Source of the DNA: Opitutia bacterium
GTDB taxonomy: Bacteria; Verrucomicrobiota; Verrucomicrobiia; Opitutales; Opitutaceae
Assembly: GCA_947472765.1 (NCBI GenBank)
Contig: CANJCM010000010.1
Location: forward strand, 22,432-86,431
Reading direction: 5' to 3'
DNA: 64,000 nucleotides
Program-made: the position numbers and the translations under genes
Part shown: positions 16,996 to 25,814 of the stretch, in pieces
How positions within the stretch are numbered: the stretch's first letter is position 1
Layout: each line of letters begins with the position of its first letter
Notes under the pieces: generated by a model
The model's database searches: none
The model's input: the letters and a program-made list of their open reading frames with translations, nothing else
What the model was told of the DNA's origin: nothing

Positions 16996-17998
16996 GGATC
17001 GAGGCGCACGAAACACGTCGACCCGAGTCGGCGGAGGCGAGCGCGGAAAGATTGAAACGGAGGGTGGCCGCGGCGGCTTCCAGGGAGCACAAACGCGAGG
17101 GCTGACCTGCCAGCAGATCTAGAAACGCATTCGCCTGAAGCGTGAACGGCCCGTCGCGATCGAGCGGTGGAACCTCATGCCAGGTCCAGCCGGGCGCGCC
17201 GAAGGCGAAAGTTCCCCACCGTTGCTGATGCAATTCCACCTTCACGCTGCCGCCGGCGGCGTTGAACTGGAAGGTGGTTTCGTTGGGCGACTGAAACTGG
17301 TTGAGGCTGAAGTTGGAGAGAACCGCCCCGTGCCGCACGGCGGCATGCGCGGTGTCCTCGACCTCCACCCCCGGCAGCACTTGGTGGGCGCAGTCGCAGA
17401 GCACGCTCTCGCTCGCCCCCACCACGCTCTCCACCCAATTCACGGAATGCGTGAGCGCGTCCTGAATCGCGCCGCCGCCCATTTTGCGGTCCCGATAGTA
17501 GGTCTGGGCAAAGGCCGGGCGAAACGTGGGGAAGGATTGACCGCTCACCACCGTGACCTGCCGGACCGGTCCGAACTCGCCGCGCCGCAGGAACTCACGG
17601 GCGGCGCACAGGATTGGATACACGTGGAGGACATAGGCGACCGCGGCGAATCGCCTCAGGCGGTCGCGCGTCGCAATGAGCTCGGCGACCCCCCCCAGCG
17701 ATTGCGAAAGGGGCTTCTCAACCAGCACATGCGCACCGGCTTCCATCGCCTGCCGCGCCATCGAGACGTGAAACGGGGCGGGAGTGCAGACGACCACCGC
17801 ATCAAACCCCGCCTGGAGCGACTTCTGCCAATCGTCGCTGACCGGGACCGAGTAAGTCGCCGCCATCTTCTTCAACAGGTCTGGATTGGTGTCGCAGGCA
17901 GTGACGCTGGCGCGCCCCGTTTTTATGAAGCACCGCAGGTGGCGTTCGCCAATGCTGCCGCAGCCAATGACTAGAAGGTTTAAATCGGGCATATGCAA
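16988..17998 (-). CDS. Gfo/Idh/MocA-family oxidoreductase (A)
   Basis: This 336-residue NAD(P)-dependent sugar dehydrogenase-like protein has GCGSIGERHLR at residues ~12-22 (GxGxxG) and HVLVEKPLSQS near residue 95 (EKP). The C-terminal half shows the alpha/beta substrate domain (SFPTFRPAFAQTYYRDR, GGGAIQDALTHSVNW). It is the first gene of the eight-gene minus-strand operon and starts 98 bases from the divergent GntR gene. Either the ATG at 17998 or the one at 17992 could be used. The family includes myo-inositol, glucose-fructose and scyllo-inositol dehydrogenases. Confidence 0.92.
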   Translation of the reverse strand: MHMPDLNLLVIGCGSIGERHLRCFIKTGRASVTACDTNPDLLKKMAATYSVPVSDDWQKSLQAGFDAVVVCTPAPFHVSMARQAMEAGAHVLVEKPLSQSLGGVAELIATRDRLRRFAAVAYVLHVYPILCAAREFLRRGEFGPVRQVTVVSGQSFPTFRPAFAQTYYRDRKMGGGAIQDALTHSVNWVESVVGASESVLCDCAHQVLPGVEVEDTAHAAVRHGAVLSNFSLNQFQSPNETTFQFNAAGGSVKVELHQQRWGTFAFGAPGWTWHEVPPLDRDGPFTLQANAFLDLLAGQPSRLCSLEAAAATLRFNLSALASADSGRRVSCASIHE

Positions 17999-18074
17999 CG
18001 AGCCGCCGGGCTTGATTTTAAGTTGCCCTTCACGCCCGGCCGTGGCAAGGATCGTACAACAAGAGCTGTTATGT

Positions 18075-18086
18075 ATACAAGTGCAT
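18075..18086. promoter_or_regulatory. Candidate GntR operator, site 1 (ATAC-AAGT-GCAT)
   Basis: ATACAAGTGCAT is a near-palindrome (one mismatch) that ends 10 bases before the GntR start codon, in the region shared with the divergent eight-gene operon. Two better palindromes with the same half-sites and 4-base spacer lie at 18877 and 37332. Autoregulation from such a position is usual for GntR/FCD proteins. Confidence 0.5.
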
Positions 18087-18096
18087 CCTAATTTCT

Positions 18097-18840
18097 ATGA
18101 AGAAAGTCAACTCAGATGTCGCTTACGACTATATCCGCAAAAAAATCATCAGTGGAGAATACGCTCCGGGGAACCCGCTGATGACGGAGTCGCTTTCGAG
18201 TGAGATCAAGGTGAGCCGCACGCCGGTCCGGGAGGCGCTCTACAAGCTGAAAGGGGAGGGGCTCGTCAGCATCAGCCCTCGCTTAGGCGCCAGTGTTAAG
18301 AAAATGGATGTCAAGGAATTCAGGGAGACTTGTGAACTTCGATTGGCATTGGAAGGCCACGCTGCCGGACTCGCGGCCGTCAATCATAGCCAGGCTGATT
18401 TGCGGGAAATTCGCTTCGCCCTGGAGGCGATGCGGGAGCTCACGGAGAGAATCATCGCCGGGAAGGATGAAACCAACTTCATCGACGATCTCGTTCGCGA
18501 GGATGTGCGTTTCCACGTCGGGATCATGACGGCGGCAAACAACGACCTGATGAAACGGGAGATCCTGCGGCTCAACATGGTTAACCGGCTTATGATTGGA
18601 CCTTTAAACATCCGGCAGCCGGCGAAGACCAAGGCTGAAACCGACGAGAATCGTCGCCGGGTGCTGGCCAGCCACGAAGAAATCTATGAAGCTATTGCCC
18701 GGGGCGATGCGGGGGCCGCGCGGGAAGCCATGGAGCAGCATATTCAGGATATCGTGGAGAAGACCCTTCATCTCATTTCTGGATCCGGTCGAAGCGAAAC
18801 CCGCCAGCTCAGTGAAGAAGAGCTGGCGTACAGCGGGTAG
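18097..18840 (+). CDS. GntR-family regulator with FCD domain
   Basis: This is a 247-residue regulator. Residues ~1-70 are the winged helix (VAYDYIRKKIISGEYAPG, then SEIKVSRTPVREALYKLKGEGL, a very typical FadR-subfamily recognition helix). Residues ~80-225 are the all-helical FCD effector domain, with Asp and His candidates for the metal site in REDVRFHVGIM. Known FCD regulators sense hexuronates, gluconate, galactonate and related sugar acids, which fits the enolase-type dehydratases and aldolases around it. It is divergent from the eight-gene operon and lies 66 bases before the TonB receptor, so it could control both directions. Confidence 0.95.
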   Translation: MKKVNSDVAYDYIRKKIISGEYAPGNPLMTESLSSEIKVSRTPVREALYKLKGEGLVSISPRLGASVKKMDVKEFRETCELRLALEGHAAGLAAVNHSQADLREIRFALEAMRELTERIIAGKDETNFIDDLVREDVRFHVGIMTAANNDLMKREILRLNMVNRLMIGPLNIRQPAKTKAETDENRRRVLASHEEIYEAIARGDAGAAREAMEQHIQDIVEKTLHLISGSGRSETRQLSEEELAYSG

Positions 18841-18876
18841 GCCTTCGGGAATTGCGTTGACGAAAAACGCATTGTT

Positions 18877-18888
18877 ATACCAGTGTAT
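18877..18888. promoter_or_regulatory. Candidate GntR operator, site 2 (ATAC-CAGT-GTAT)
   Basis: ATACCAGTGTAT is a perfect ATAC/GTAT palindrome with a 4-base spacer, ending 18 bases before the ATG of the TonB receptor. A TTGACG at 18857 could be a -35 element upstream of it. The site covers the alternative GTG start at 18883, which argues against that start. Confidence 0.55.
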
Positions 18889-18906
18889 GCAATCTTAGCG
18901 TCACCT

Positions 18907-21135
18907 ATGACAAATATCACCAAGCCGTCTGCCGCGTCCCGGCGGATGATGTGTATCATCGCGGCGCTCGCCGCTTCAGTTGTCGGGTCAGCTCAAACTC
19001 CCACCCCACCGGCCGCGACTGGGAAGGATGATGTGGTCCAGCTCAACCCCTTCGTTGTCACTTCGGAAAACGACACCGGCTATCGCAGTGAGCGAACCCT
19101 CGTCGGCAGCCGCACGGCGAAGAGCCTGCTGGATCTCGCCGGGACGGTCTCGATCATCAATGCGCAGCAAATCGCCGACCTGAATGCCGTTGAAGTCCAC
19201 GAAGTGCTTCAATTCGGCGTGGCCGGGGTGACGCAGAACCAGACGATCAACGACGACGTCAACATCCGCGGTTTCCGCACCACCTTCTCGCTGCGTGACG
19301 GCGTCACGAAGACGAGCTTCAAGCGCAACCCGATGTTCGACGTCGAGCGCGTCGAAGTCATCAAGGGCCCGGGCGCGATGCTCCTCGGCAACAACACGTT
19401 TCTGGGTGGCGGCGTGAATTTCGTCACGCGCCAGCCCTCCCACCGCAAGGGCGGGGATGTTAATGTGACCTTTGGCGACAACAGCTACGTCCGTCTCGCC
19501 GCCAACTCCACGGGTCCGCTGATCGACCAGGGCAGTTTCAAGGTCGATTATCGGGTCACGGTCGGCGGTCTGATGTCCGACAAGGACAAGGCCATCGAGG
19601 AAGAGGATCAGAAGTTCATCGGCGCCGCGGTAACCGCCTACTTCGGGGACAACACCCGGGTGATGCTCAACGCCTACCGCCTGCAGGATAACGGCTATTT
19701 TTACTGGGAGGACTTCCTCGACTATAACACCACCCTGGGTACGGCGGCCAAGCCGATGGACGCTGCCCTGAACAGCTATTCGACCAAGGGCTTCTCGCCG
19801 GGTCGCAGCAAGGACGCCTACTGGAACAACCGGGACACCTTCGTCAACCTGACCTTCCTGACGAAGCTGACGGACAATGCGAACCTCCGGCTCGCCTACT
19901 TCTTCACCGATCTGGTCGACCGCCGGCGGATCGTGCGCGGCATTACGATCACCGCGAACAACAAGACGCTCCTTCGCCAGGACATCCCGCTGGCGATCGA
20001 CAACTACGCCCACAACGTCCAGGCGGACTTCAATCACAAGCTGCAGACCTCTACGTTCACGCTCGACAGCACCCTCGGCGCGGACGGAAGCACGCAGTAC
20101 CAGCGCCAGGACCAGTCGGTGAACACCGCCATTCCGAGCCTGGACACGTCCGCCATCAATCTGGACGCGGACGAGGCGTATTTCTCCGTGCCGCGCGCGG
20201 GCGCCGGGCTGGCCCACACCTCCCAGCAGATCAACCGGCCGCAGAGCCTTTCGACCTACTTCCAGGAGAATCTCTCCTTTTTCAAGGACCGGCTGATTCT
20301 GATCGGCGGCCTCCGCTGGTTCTATCCGTCGGGCACCGACAAGAACAACCTGACCGGGGTGGTCACCGATCGCGTGAGCGACCGGCTGAAGACCCACAAG
20401 TACGGTGTCGTCGCCAAGCCGATCCCCGGCGTCTCGCTCTACTACACCGATTCCCAAAACGTGTTCTCGCAGGTGGGCCGCACGGATCGCTTCTCGGGCA
20501 ACGACCAACTCGGCGCCCCGTTGAGCAACCAGGAAGGCAAGATGGAGGAATATGGCGTGAAGGTTGACTACAAGTTCAACCAGGCCTTCTCCGTCTACGG
20601 TTCGCTCGCCCATTACGACATGTCGCTCACCCACGTCCGCACCTTCGGTGTTCTTCCGGAAGGCGTTCCGGCGGGTTCCATCGGTATCGTTGAATCCGCG
20701 GCCGACATGGCGCAGGGCTGGGAATTTGAATACGGCCTGCGCTACGGTACGTCCGATGGCGAACTGAACCTCATCGGCACGTTTGCGGATGGAGAGTCGC
20801 AGATCGCGGCCGACCCGACGCAGATGGCCGCCGACTTCGTGCCGCGCAAGACGAGCCTCATGGCCCGCTACGGCTTCAAGTCCGGCCCGCTGAATGGCTT
20901 CCACTTCGGCGCGACGTACTTCGACCAGACGAAGAAGCGTAATGCCAACTTCTGGATCGATTTCCCGGCCACCTACAACGTCTTCGCCGGCTATCATTGG
21001 GGCAAGCACTGGAGCGCGCAGCTCAACCTGAACAACGTCACGGACGAGCGCTACATCGTCGCCATCGCGGCGAACGGCCTCGTGCAGACGGAGGCGGGTT
21101 CGGACATGAAGCTCGCCCTCAAGTACACCTGGTAA
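18907..21135 (+). CDS. TonB-dependent outer-membrane receptor
   Basis: This 742-residue receptor has a signal peptide (about 1-30, ending SVVGSAQ). An N-terminal segment DDVVQLNPFVVTSENDTGY contains the probable TonB-box region. The plug domain is at ~45-160 (VSIINAQQIADL, NIRGF, VERVEVIKGPGAMLLGN, GGGVNFVTRQPS). A beta-barrel follows and ends in KLALKYTW, with the terminal aromatic needed for BAM assembly. It resembles the ferrichrome/siderophore-size class rather than the ~1000-residue SusC class, and there is no SusD gene nearby. Its place at the head of the secreted-enzyme operon suggests import of glycan fragments. The ATG at 18907 is preferred because the GTG at 18883 lies in the putative operator. 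Confidence 0.93.
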   Translation: MTNITKPSAASRRMMCIIAALAASVVGSAQTPTPPAATGKDDVVQLNPFVVTSENDTGYRSERTLVGSRTAKSLLDLAGTVSIINAQQIADLNAVEVHEVLQFGVAGVTQNQTINDDVNIRGFRTTFSLRDGVTKTSFKRNPMFDVERVEVIKGPGAMLLGNNTFLGGGVNFVTRQPSHRKGGDVNVTFGDNSYVRLAANSTGPLIDQGSFKVDYRVTVGGLMSDKDKAIEEEDQKFIGAAVTAYFGDNTRVMLNAYRLQDNGYFYWEDFLDYNTTLGTAAKPMDAALNSYSTKGFSPGRSKDAYWNNRDTFVNLTFLTKLTDNANLRLAYFFTDLVDRRRIVRGITITANNKTLLRQDIPLAIDNYAHNVQADFNHKLQTSTFTLDSTLGADGSTQYQRQDQSVNTAIPSLDTSAINLDADEAYFSVPRAGAGLAHTSQQINRPQSLSTYFQENLSFFKDRLILIGGLRWFYPSGTDKNNLTGVVTDRVSDRLKTHKYGVVAKPIPGVSLYYTDSQNVFSQVGRTDRFSGNDQLGAPLSNQEGKMEEYGVKVDYKFNQAFSVYGSLAHYDMSLTHVRTFGVLPEGVPAGSIGIVESAADMAQGWEFEYGLRYGTSDGELNLIGTFADGESQIAADPTQMAADFVPRKTSLMARYGFKSGPLNGFHFGATYFDQTKKRNANFWIDFPATYNVFAGYHWGKHWSAQLNLNNVTDERYIVAIAANGLVQTEAGSDMKLALKYTW

Positions 21136-21146
21136 GCTTAAGGTGA

Positions 21147-21176
21147 GACCGGCCGGTCATGGTGTGCCGGCCGGTC
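21147..21176. terminator. Perfect 10-bp hairpin after the TonB receptor
   Basis: GACCGGCCGG (21147) and CCGGCCGGTC (21167) pair perfectly around a 10-base loop, 11 bases after the receptor stop. A C-tract follows instead of a U-tract, so it is not a classical intrinsic terminator. It may act as a partial terminator or 3'-end stabiliser that lets the receptor be made in different amounts from the downstream enzymes. Confidence 0.55.
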
Positions 21177-21272
21177 CCCCCAATCTCGCGCCTTCCGGGC
21201 AACCGGCAGGCGCTTTTTTCTTCCGGCCACCGACGCGAGGCGTGTTGCCCGCGTCCCAGCGCAGTTACCGCC

Positions 21273-22844
21273 ATGAAATTCCCCGGGCTCTTCGCTTCCC
21301 TCGTCCTGCCGGCCGCGTTGTTCGCCGCCGACGTCCCTCAGCTCGGCACGGATCTCCAGCTGATCGCCGACCGCTCGATCGTTGACCACCTCTCGGGCGG
21401 GGCCGCGCTGCGGTTGGGTCAGCCCGTGGAACGGGAAGTGATCTTCAAGACCGAGAAACCGTGGGAAGGCACCGCCTTCTTCATCAGCTCGATCTATCAA
21501 CACGGCGGCGTGCACCACATGCTGTACCGCGGGATCAACGAGGCCTCGGGCAAAGAGGATGCCGACAACGTTTATCTCTGCCTCGCGACCAGCCGGGATG
21601 GCATCCACTGGGAGCGGCCGGAGCTGGGCCTCGTCGAATTCCAGGGCTCCAAGGCCAACAACATCACCGCCGCGACGGGCGGGAAGGCCCAGACCTTCAT
21701 GTTCACGTTCTACGATCCGCGTCCTGGCACGCCGGAGGACGAGCGGGTCAAGGGCATCGACATGCGCGACGGCGAGCGCCGGGCCGGCGGCGCCGGCAAG
21801 GGTTTGCGCGCTGCGATTCTCGGCTCCGCCGACGGCCGCGTCTGGCGCGATCTGAATCTGGGAGCCGACCTCCAGAGCGACTGGCCGAATGCCTTCGATG
21901 GCGGCAGCGTGTCCTGGTCCGAGGTCGAACAGCAATTCGTGGGTTATTTCCGCTGGTGGGACACGGAGGCGCCGCGCCATCCGCGCACCCTCGACGACTG
22001 GATGATCATCCGTCCGGGGATGCGTTCGGTGTTCCGTTCGGTGTCGAAGGATCTCAAGAGCTGGTCGAAGCCGGAGCCGATGTCCTTCGGCGACACGCCG
22101 CGCGAGCAAATCTACGAGGCGCCGACGATCCCGTATTTTCGCAATCCGCGGCTGTATATTTCGCTCGCGAGTCGTTTCAACCCCGGCCGGCGCGCCCTAA
22201 CCCTCGAGGAGGAGCGGGCGCTCGCGATCAAGACGTTCCCCGGCAACAAGACCACGCCCACCTACACGTTCGCGCACGACGCCAACGACCTGGTCCTGCT
22301 CGTGACGAAGCCCGGCCTGCTGGCCTACGACCGGCCGTTCATGGAAGCCTTCCTCCGGCCCGGGACGGACCTCGGGAACTGGGGCTCGCGTTCCAATTAC
22401 ACCGCGCTCAGCGGCAGCTTCATCCAAACGGGTCCGTCGGAGCTGTCGTTTTTCGTTTCCCGGAATCATCTCCAGAAAACGAACTACATTCAGCGCATCT
22501 CGCTTCGGCTGGACGGCTTCGTCTCCGTCAACGGTCCCTACGCTGGGGGTGAAATGGTCACGGTTCCGTTCACCTATACCGGCGATCATCTTGAGGTGAA
22601 CTTTGCCACCAGTGGGGCCGGCGAGGTTCGCGTTGAAGTGCAGGACGCCGACGGCAAGCCGCTGCCCGGACTGGCACTCGAGGATTGCGATCCGCTCATC
22701 GGCGATCGCATCGCGGGCAGCGTGCACTGGCGCGGCCAGAGTTCGCTCGCGCGTTATGTCGCGAAGCCGATCCGGCTGCGCTTCCAGCTGGTCGATGCCG
22801 ACCTCTATTCCTTCCGGTTTCCCGGCGCTCCGGCGCAGCGCTGA
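21273..22844 (+). CDS. Secreted beta-propeller glycosidase-like protein, paralog 1
   Basis: This is a 523-residue exported protein from the ATG at 21273, with signal peptide MKFPGLFASLVLPAALFAA. Propeller-type blocks include LQLIADRSIVDHLSG, HHMLYRG, ATSRDGIHWERPELG, EFQGSKANNI and SKDLKSWSKPEP. This arrangement recalls five-bladed GH32/GH43-like enzymes. The last ~100 residues form a beta-sandwich (VEVQDADGKPLPGL through RLRFQLVDADLYSFRF). It is one of five paralogs in the window. Related genes are common in Planctomycetes and Verrucomicrobia and largely uncharacterised. The catalytic residues cannot be fixed from one sequence. Confidence 0.75.
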   Translation: MKFPGLFASLVLPAALFAADVPQLGTDLQLIADRSIVDHLSGGAALRLGQPVEREVIFKTEKPWEGTAFFISSIYQHGGVHHMLYRGINEASGKEDADNVYLCLATSRDGIHWERPELGLVEFQGSKANNITAATGGKAQTFMFTFYDPRPGTPEDERVKGIDMRDGERRAGGAGKGLRAAILGSADGRVWRDLNLGADLQSDWPNAFDGGSVSWSEVEQQFVGYFRWWDTEAPRHPRTLDDWMIIRPGMRSVFRSVSKDLKSWSKPEPMSFGDTPREQIYEAPTIPYFRNPRLYISLASRFNPGRRALTLEEERALAIKTFPGNKTTPTYTFAHDANDLVLLVTKPGLLAYDRPFMEAFLRPGTDLGNWGSRSNYTALSGSFIQTGPSELSFFVSRNHLQKTNYIQRISLRLDGFVSVNGPYAGGEMVTVPFTYTGDHLEVNFATSGAGEVRVEVQDADGKPLPGLALEDCDPLIGDRIAGSVHWRGQSSLARYVAKPIRLRFQLVDADLYSFRFPGAPAQR

Positions 22845-22856
22845 TTGCTGACTCCG

Positions 22857-24344
22857 ATGTGCGCGTCCCGGAACAGCCCACGTCGTGACTTTCTGAAGAC
22901 CGTACTCGCGGCGGGAGCGGCGTGGTCACTCGCCGGCCGGGCTGCGGCGGCGACAGTGCCGACCGGACCACCAGGCAGCCTCAACTCGCTTCTGCCGGGC
23001 TTCGACCGGCTCAAGCCGGAGGACAAGGTCCGGCGGATTGAACGACTCACCGCGCCGGCGCGGGTGCATCCGACGGGCATCATGATTTGCATGCCGTACA
23101 TCGCCCCCGAGGGATTGCGCGCCGTCCGCTCCTCGGACTTCGAGGGGATGGACCAGTTTACCTTCAATTTCGGCCATCAGTTCAAGTCGGACACGGACTT
23201 CTTCACCAACGAGAACTCGCTCACCGCCTCCGGCTCGCACCTCGCCGCCCAGAGTATCCGCTTCCTCGCCACGGGAGAGCAGGAGGCGCTCACGGCGGCG
23301 CGAGTCGCCTACCGCTCGATCCGAATCGTCTACGAGTTCGGCGTTCAGGCCGGAAATCCGGGATTCCTCGGCAAACCGTTTCACTTCGAATATTCGGTCC
23401 ACACGACCGGCGACCAGTACCTGCACTCCCTGTGGGGCCTGTGGACTTTCCTCCCGATCGCCTCACCGGACGAGCAGAAGGAGATCCGCGCGATGCTGAT
23501 CGCGATGGCCGACTACCAAATCAAGGTCGACTACACGATTTTCAACCGGACGGGCGGCGGCTGGAACTACCGGCTCGATCCAACCGACTACAACGCGATC
23601 ATGGCGGCGCTGGTGGCGGCCGCGTATAAGGTATCCGGCGACAAGAAATACCGCGACGCCTACGAGTTCGTCGTTCGCACCGGCCAGTGGCAGACGAAAC
23701 GCCGCGTCGACTACATCATCGGCAAAATTCAGGACGGCAGTTACGTCGCCCGGCCCTGGGATAAAATCGCCGGAGCGAACGTTGAAGCTGGCGAGTTCGC
23801 GCACTGGGAGCAGATCCAGCACTGCCAGTTCACCGCCATCTCGGTGGCGATCATTCACGAGTGCGTGCCGGACTTGTTTCCCGCGGAGGAACTGCGCCGC
23901 GTCCTCGCGTTGTGGTGGGCGGACCAGCCGGTCGGATTCGATACCGAGCGCTGGGATTATCTCTACTGGTTCATCGTCTCGGCGAAGGACCGCTCCTGGC
24001 GACCGGTGGAACTCACGCCGCGGCTGCCGCGCGAACAGTGGCTGGGCGGGCATCCGATGCTGTCGTTCGCCTCGAAGTGGGTCTACGGTGATTGCCTCGC
24101 CCGCTTCCAGTGGACTGCGATGGTCGTGGCGCGCCACTGCCCGGAGAAACGCAAGGAGGCGGCGACGTTTGCCGCCGAAACGCTCCGGCGCCTCCAGCCG
24201 CGCCACCTCGTCTGGATCTCGGATCCGGATGGCCGGCAGGTGCCGCCGGAAGTGAATTATTTCACCCGCTTTCTCAGCAGCGAGGTGCCCGAAAGCATGA
24301 TCGCGTCCTACTGGGAGGGACGCCGGCTCAAGCTGTGGGCCTGA
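22857..24344 (+). CDS. Tat-exported alpha-toroid-like protein
   Basis: This is a 495-residue protein from the ATG at 22857, 12 bases after the previous stop. The N-terminus has a clear twin-arginine signal (SPRRDFLKTVLAAGAAWSLA), so it should be exported folded. The rest is helical with repeated Trp/Tyr/His-rich segments (TGDQYLHSLWGLWTFLP, GGGWNYRLDPTDYNAIMAAL, QIQHCQFTAISVAIIHECVP). This looks like an (alpha/alpha) barrel of the kind found in polysaccharide lyases and unsaturated glucuronyl hydrolases. No family name is certain. It has distant similarity in layout to the next gene. Confidence 0.6.
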   Translation: MCASRNSPRRDFLKTVLAAGAAWSLAGRAAAATVPTGPPGSLNSLLPGFDRLKPEDKVRRIERLTAPARVHPTGIMICMPYIAPEGLRAVRSSDFEGMDQFTFNFGHQFKSDTDFFTNENSLTASGSHLAAQSIRFLATGEQEALTAARVAYRSIRIVYEFGVQAGNPGFLGKPFHFEYSVHTTGDQYLHSLWGLWTFLPIASPDEQKEIRAMLIAMADYQIKVDYTIFNRTGGGWNYRLDPTDYNAIMAALVAAAYKVSGDKKYRDAYEFVVRTGQWQTKRRVDYIIGKIQDGSYVARPWDKIAGANVEAGEFAHWEQIQHCQFTAISVAIIHECVPDLFPAEELRRVLALWWADQPVGFDTERWDYLYWFIVSAKDRSWRPVELTPRLPREQWLGGHPMLSFASKWVYGDCLARFQWTAMVVARHCPEKRKEAATFAAETLRRLQPRHLVWISDPDGRQVPPEVNYFTRFLSSEVPESMIASYWEGRRLKLWA

Positions 24345-24358
24345 GCATCACTACCGTC

Positions 24359-25759
24359 ATGAACATTGGCTTCCGAACTTTTGCCTTGGTGATGCTGGCG
24401 TTGGTCTCCGTCCAAGCGGCCGAGCGCGAGCGCCCGCTGGGTCAGCTCAAAACGAGTCAGCCGCTCGCGGATCGGATCACGACACTCGACCGTTTCGTGC
24501 ACGAACATTACTATGACGCTTCGGGGCTGATGTACTCGCACTGGAACTGGCGGGAGGAGCGGCCGTTTGCGGCCGGCGATTTCGGCCCGGGGGATTCCAC
24601 GATGCCCGGCCCGGAGCCGCATCAGTGGATGAGCTATGAGAACAGCCCGTTCATCGCGGGCCTCTTTCTCGCGGCGCAGTCCTACCGCTATCAGGCGACG
24701 AAGGATCCGGAGGCCCTGGCCTATGCCCGGCGCGCCTACGAAGCCGTGGACAAGGACTACCGCCTCAACGAAGCGAGCCCGGCCGATTCCGGTCCGGTGC
24801 AGAAGGCGGGCATCGTCGAAGTTGCGACCCGGGGCGCCGGGCCCACGGGAGGCTTTTTTTGCAAGCCCTACTACGGCGAGGCGACGGATCACACCAGCAC
24901 CGAGCAGCATTTTGGTCCGCTGTTCGGGCTGTATCATTACTGGAAGATCGCGCCGCCGGAAACGCGGGAACGGATTCGCGAAATCTTCAGTGCCGTTTCG
25001 CGACGCTGGCGCGCGGGCTACCGCATCAATTACTTTGGCGAGACCTGGAATCTCGAGGAATCCTACCCGCGCGCGCAACGGCACATGTTCGTCTGGGCGG
25101 TGATGCAGCGTCTGGCGTACGAGATTACCCGCGAGCCAGCGTGTCTCGAGGAGTTCCGCCGGCTCGATGCCCTCTATGGAGGCATGCCGACGCCCCGCGA
25201 AACCGCGCTGGGTCTGGGCCGGCCCAGCTACATCAGCACCGAAGACCGGCAGTTCCACGTGCAGATTGTCATGGGCGCCGAACTGCTGGCGGAACTCGAG
25301 CCCGCCTCCCGGGACCGCTATCTCCGCGGGATGCGGGCCTGGTGGCAGTACTCGTCGATTGGCCAGCGCGACGATCTGGCCGCCTATTACTTCATCAAGA
25401 TCGATAGTCTGACCGGCGCCTGGGAGAAACTTCCGGCCTCGATCAAGCCGCGCTCGCAGTGGCGTTCGTCCTACATGTTTCAGAACGTGACGCTCCCCGT
25501 CTGCTGGGAGGGAATTCGCGAGCGGCAGGCCTTCACCGGCGCGATCGTCAGTCGCCATTTTCCGGAGGAAGCGGTGGCCGCCCGCGAGCGGGTGGACCGG
25601 ATTTTTGCCGGGCTCGCGAAGGACCATTTGAAGTGGTTCTCCGATCCCGAGGGCGTCGTGCCACCGCCGTTGCAATGGACGCTCAATGTCCTGCAAGGCG
25701 ACGCGCTCGCGTTCTACTCGCTGGGCTACTGGTACGCCCGCGCCAATCACCTCCGCTGA
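24359..25759 (+). CDS. Secreted alpha-toroid-like protein
   Basis: This is a 466-residue protein from the ATG at 24359 with an ordinary Sec signal peptide (MNIGFRTFALVMLALVSVQA). The mature part is mostly helical, with aromatic and histidine clusters (YDASGLMYSHWNWREERPF, PHQWMSYENSPFIAGLFLAA, GATDHTSTEQHFGPLFGLYHYW minus its first residue). These suggest an (alpha/alpha)-barrel glycan-active enzyme. It follows the Tat-exported protein by 14 bases and precedes propeller paralog 2 by 55. The alternating propeller/helical-barrel order suggests enzymes acting in turn on one glycan. Function is unproven. Confidence 0.6.
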   Translation: MNIGFRTFALVMLALVSVQAAERERPLGQLKTSQPLADRITTLDRFVHEHYYDASGLMYSHWNWREERPFAAGDFGPGDSTMPGPEPHQWMSYENSPFIAGLFLAAQSYRYQATKDPEALAYARRAYEAVDKDYRLNEASPADSGPVQKAGIVEVATRGAGPTGGFFCKPYYGEATDHTSTEQHFGPLFGLYHYWKIAPPETRERIREIFSAVSRRWRAGYRINYFGETWNLEESYPRAQRHMFVWAVMQRLAYEITREPACLEEFRRLDALYGGMPTPRETALGLGRPSYISTEDRQFHVQIVMGAELLAELEPASRDRYLRGMRAWWQYSSIGQRDDLAAYYFIKIDSLTGAWEKLPASIKPRSQWRSSYMFQNVTLPVCWEGIRERQAFTGAIVSRHFPEEAVAARERVDRIFAGLAKDHLKWFSDPEGVVPPPLQWTLNVLQGDALAFYSLGYWYARANHLR

Positions 25760-25814
25760 TCCACGCGCCCCAAAACCACCACGCTCTCCCGCCCGAATTC
25801 TCCCCCGCCCTCCC

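Noticed and set aside
18883..18906. GTG start for the TonB receptor at 18883
   Set aside because: It falls inside the putative GntR operator and adds non-signal residues; the ATG at 18907 gives a normal signal peptide.
18988..21009. 673-residue open frame antisense to the TonB receptor
   Set aside because: GC-rich codon use in the receptor keeps the opposite frame open. The product has no recognisable domain and is rich in Arg, Val and His like other shadow frames here.
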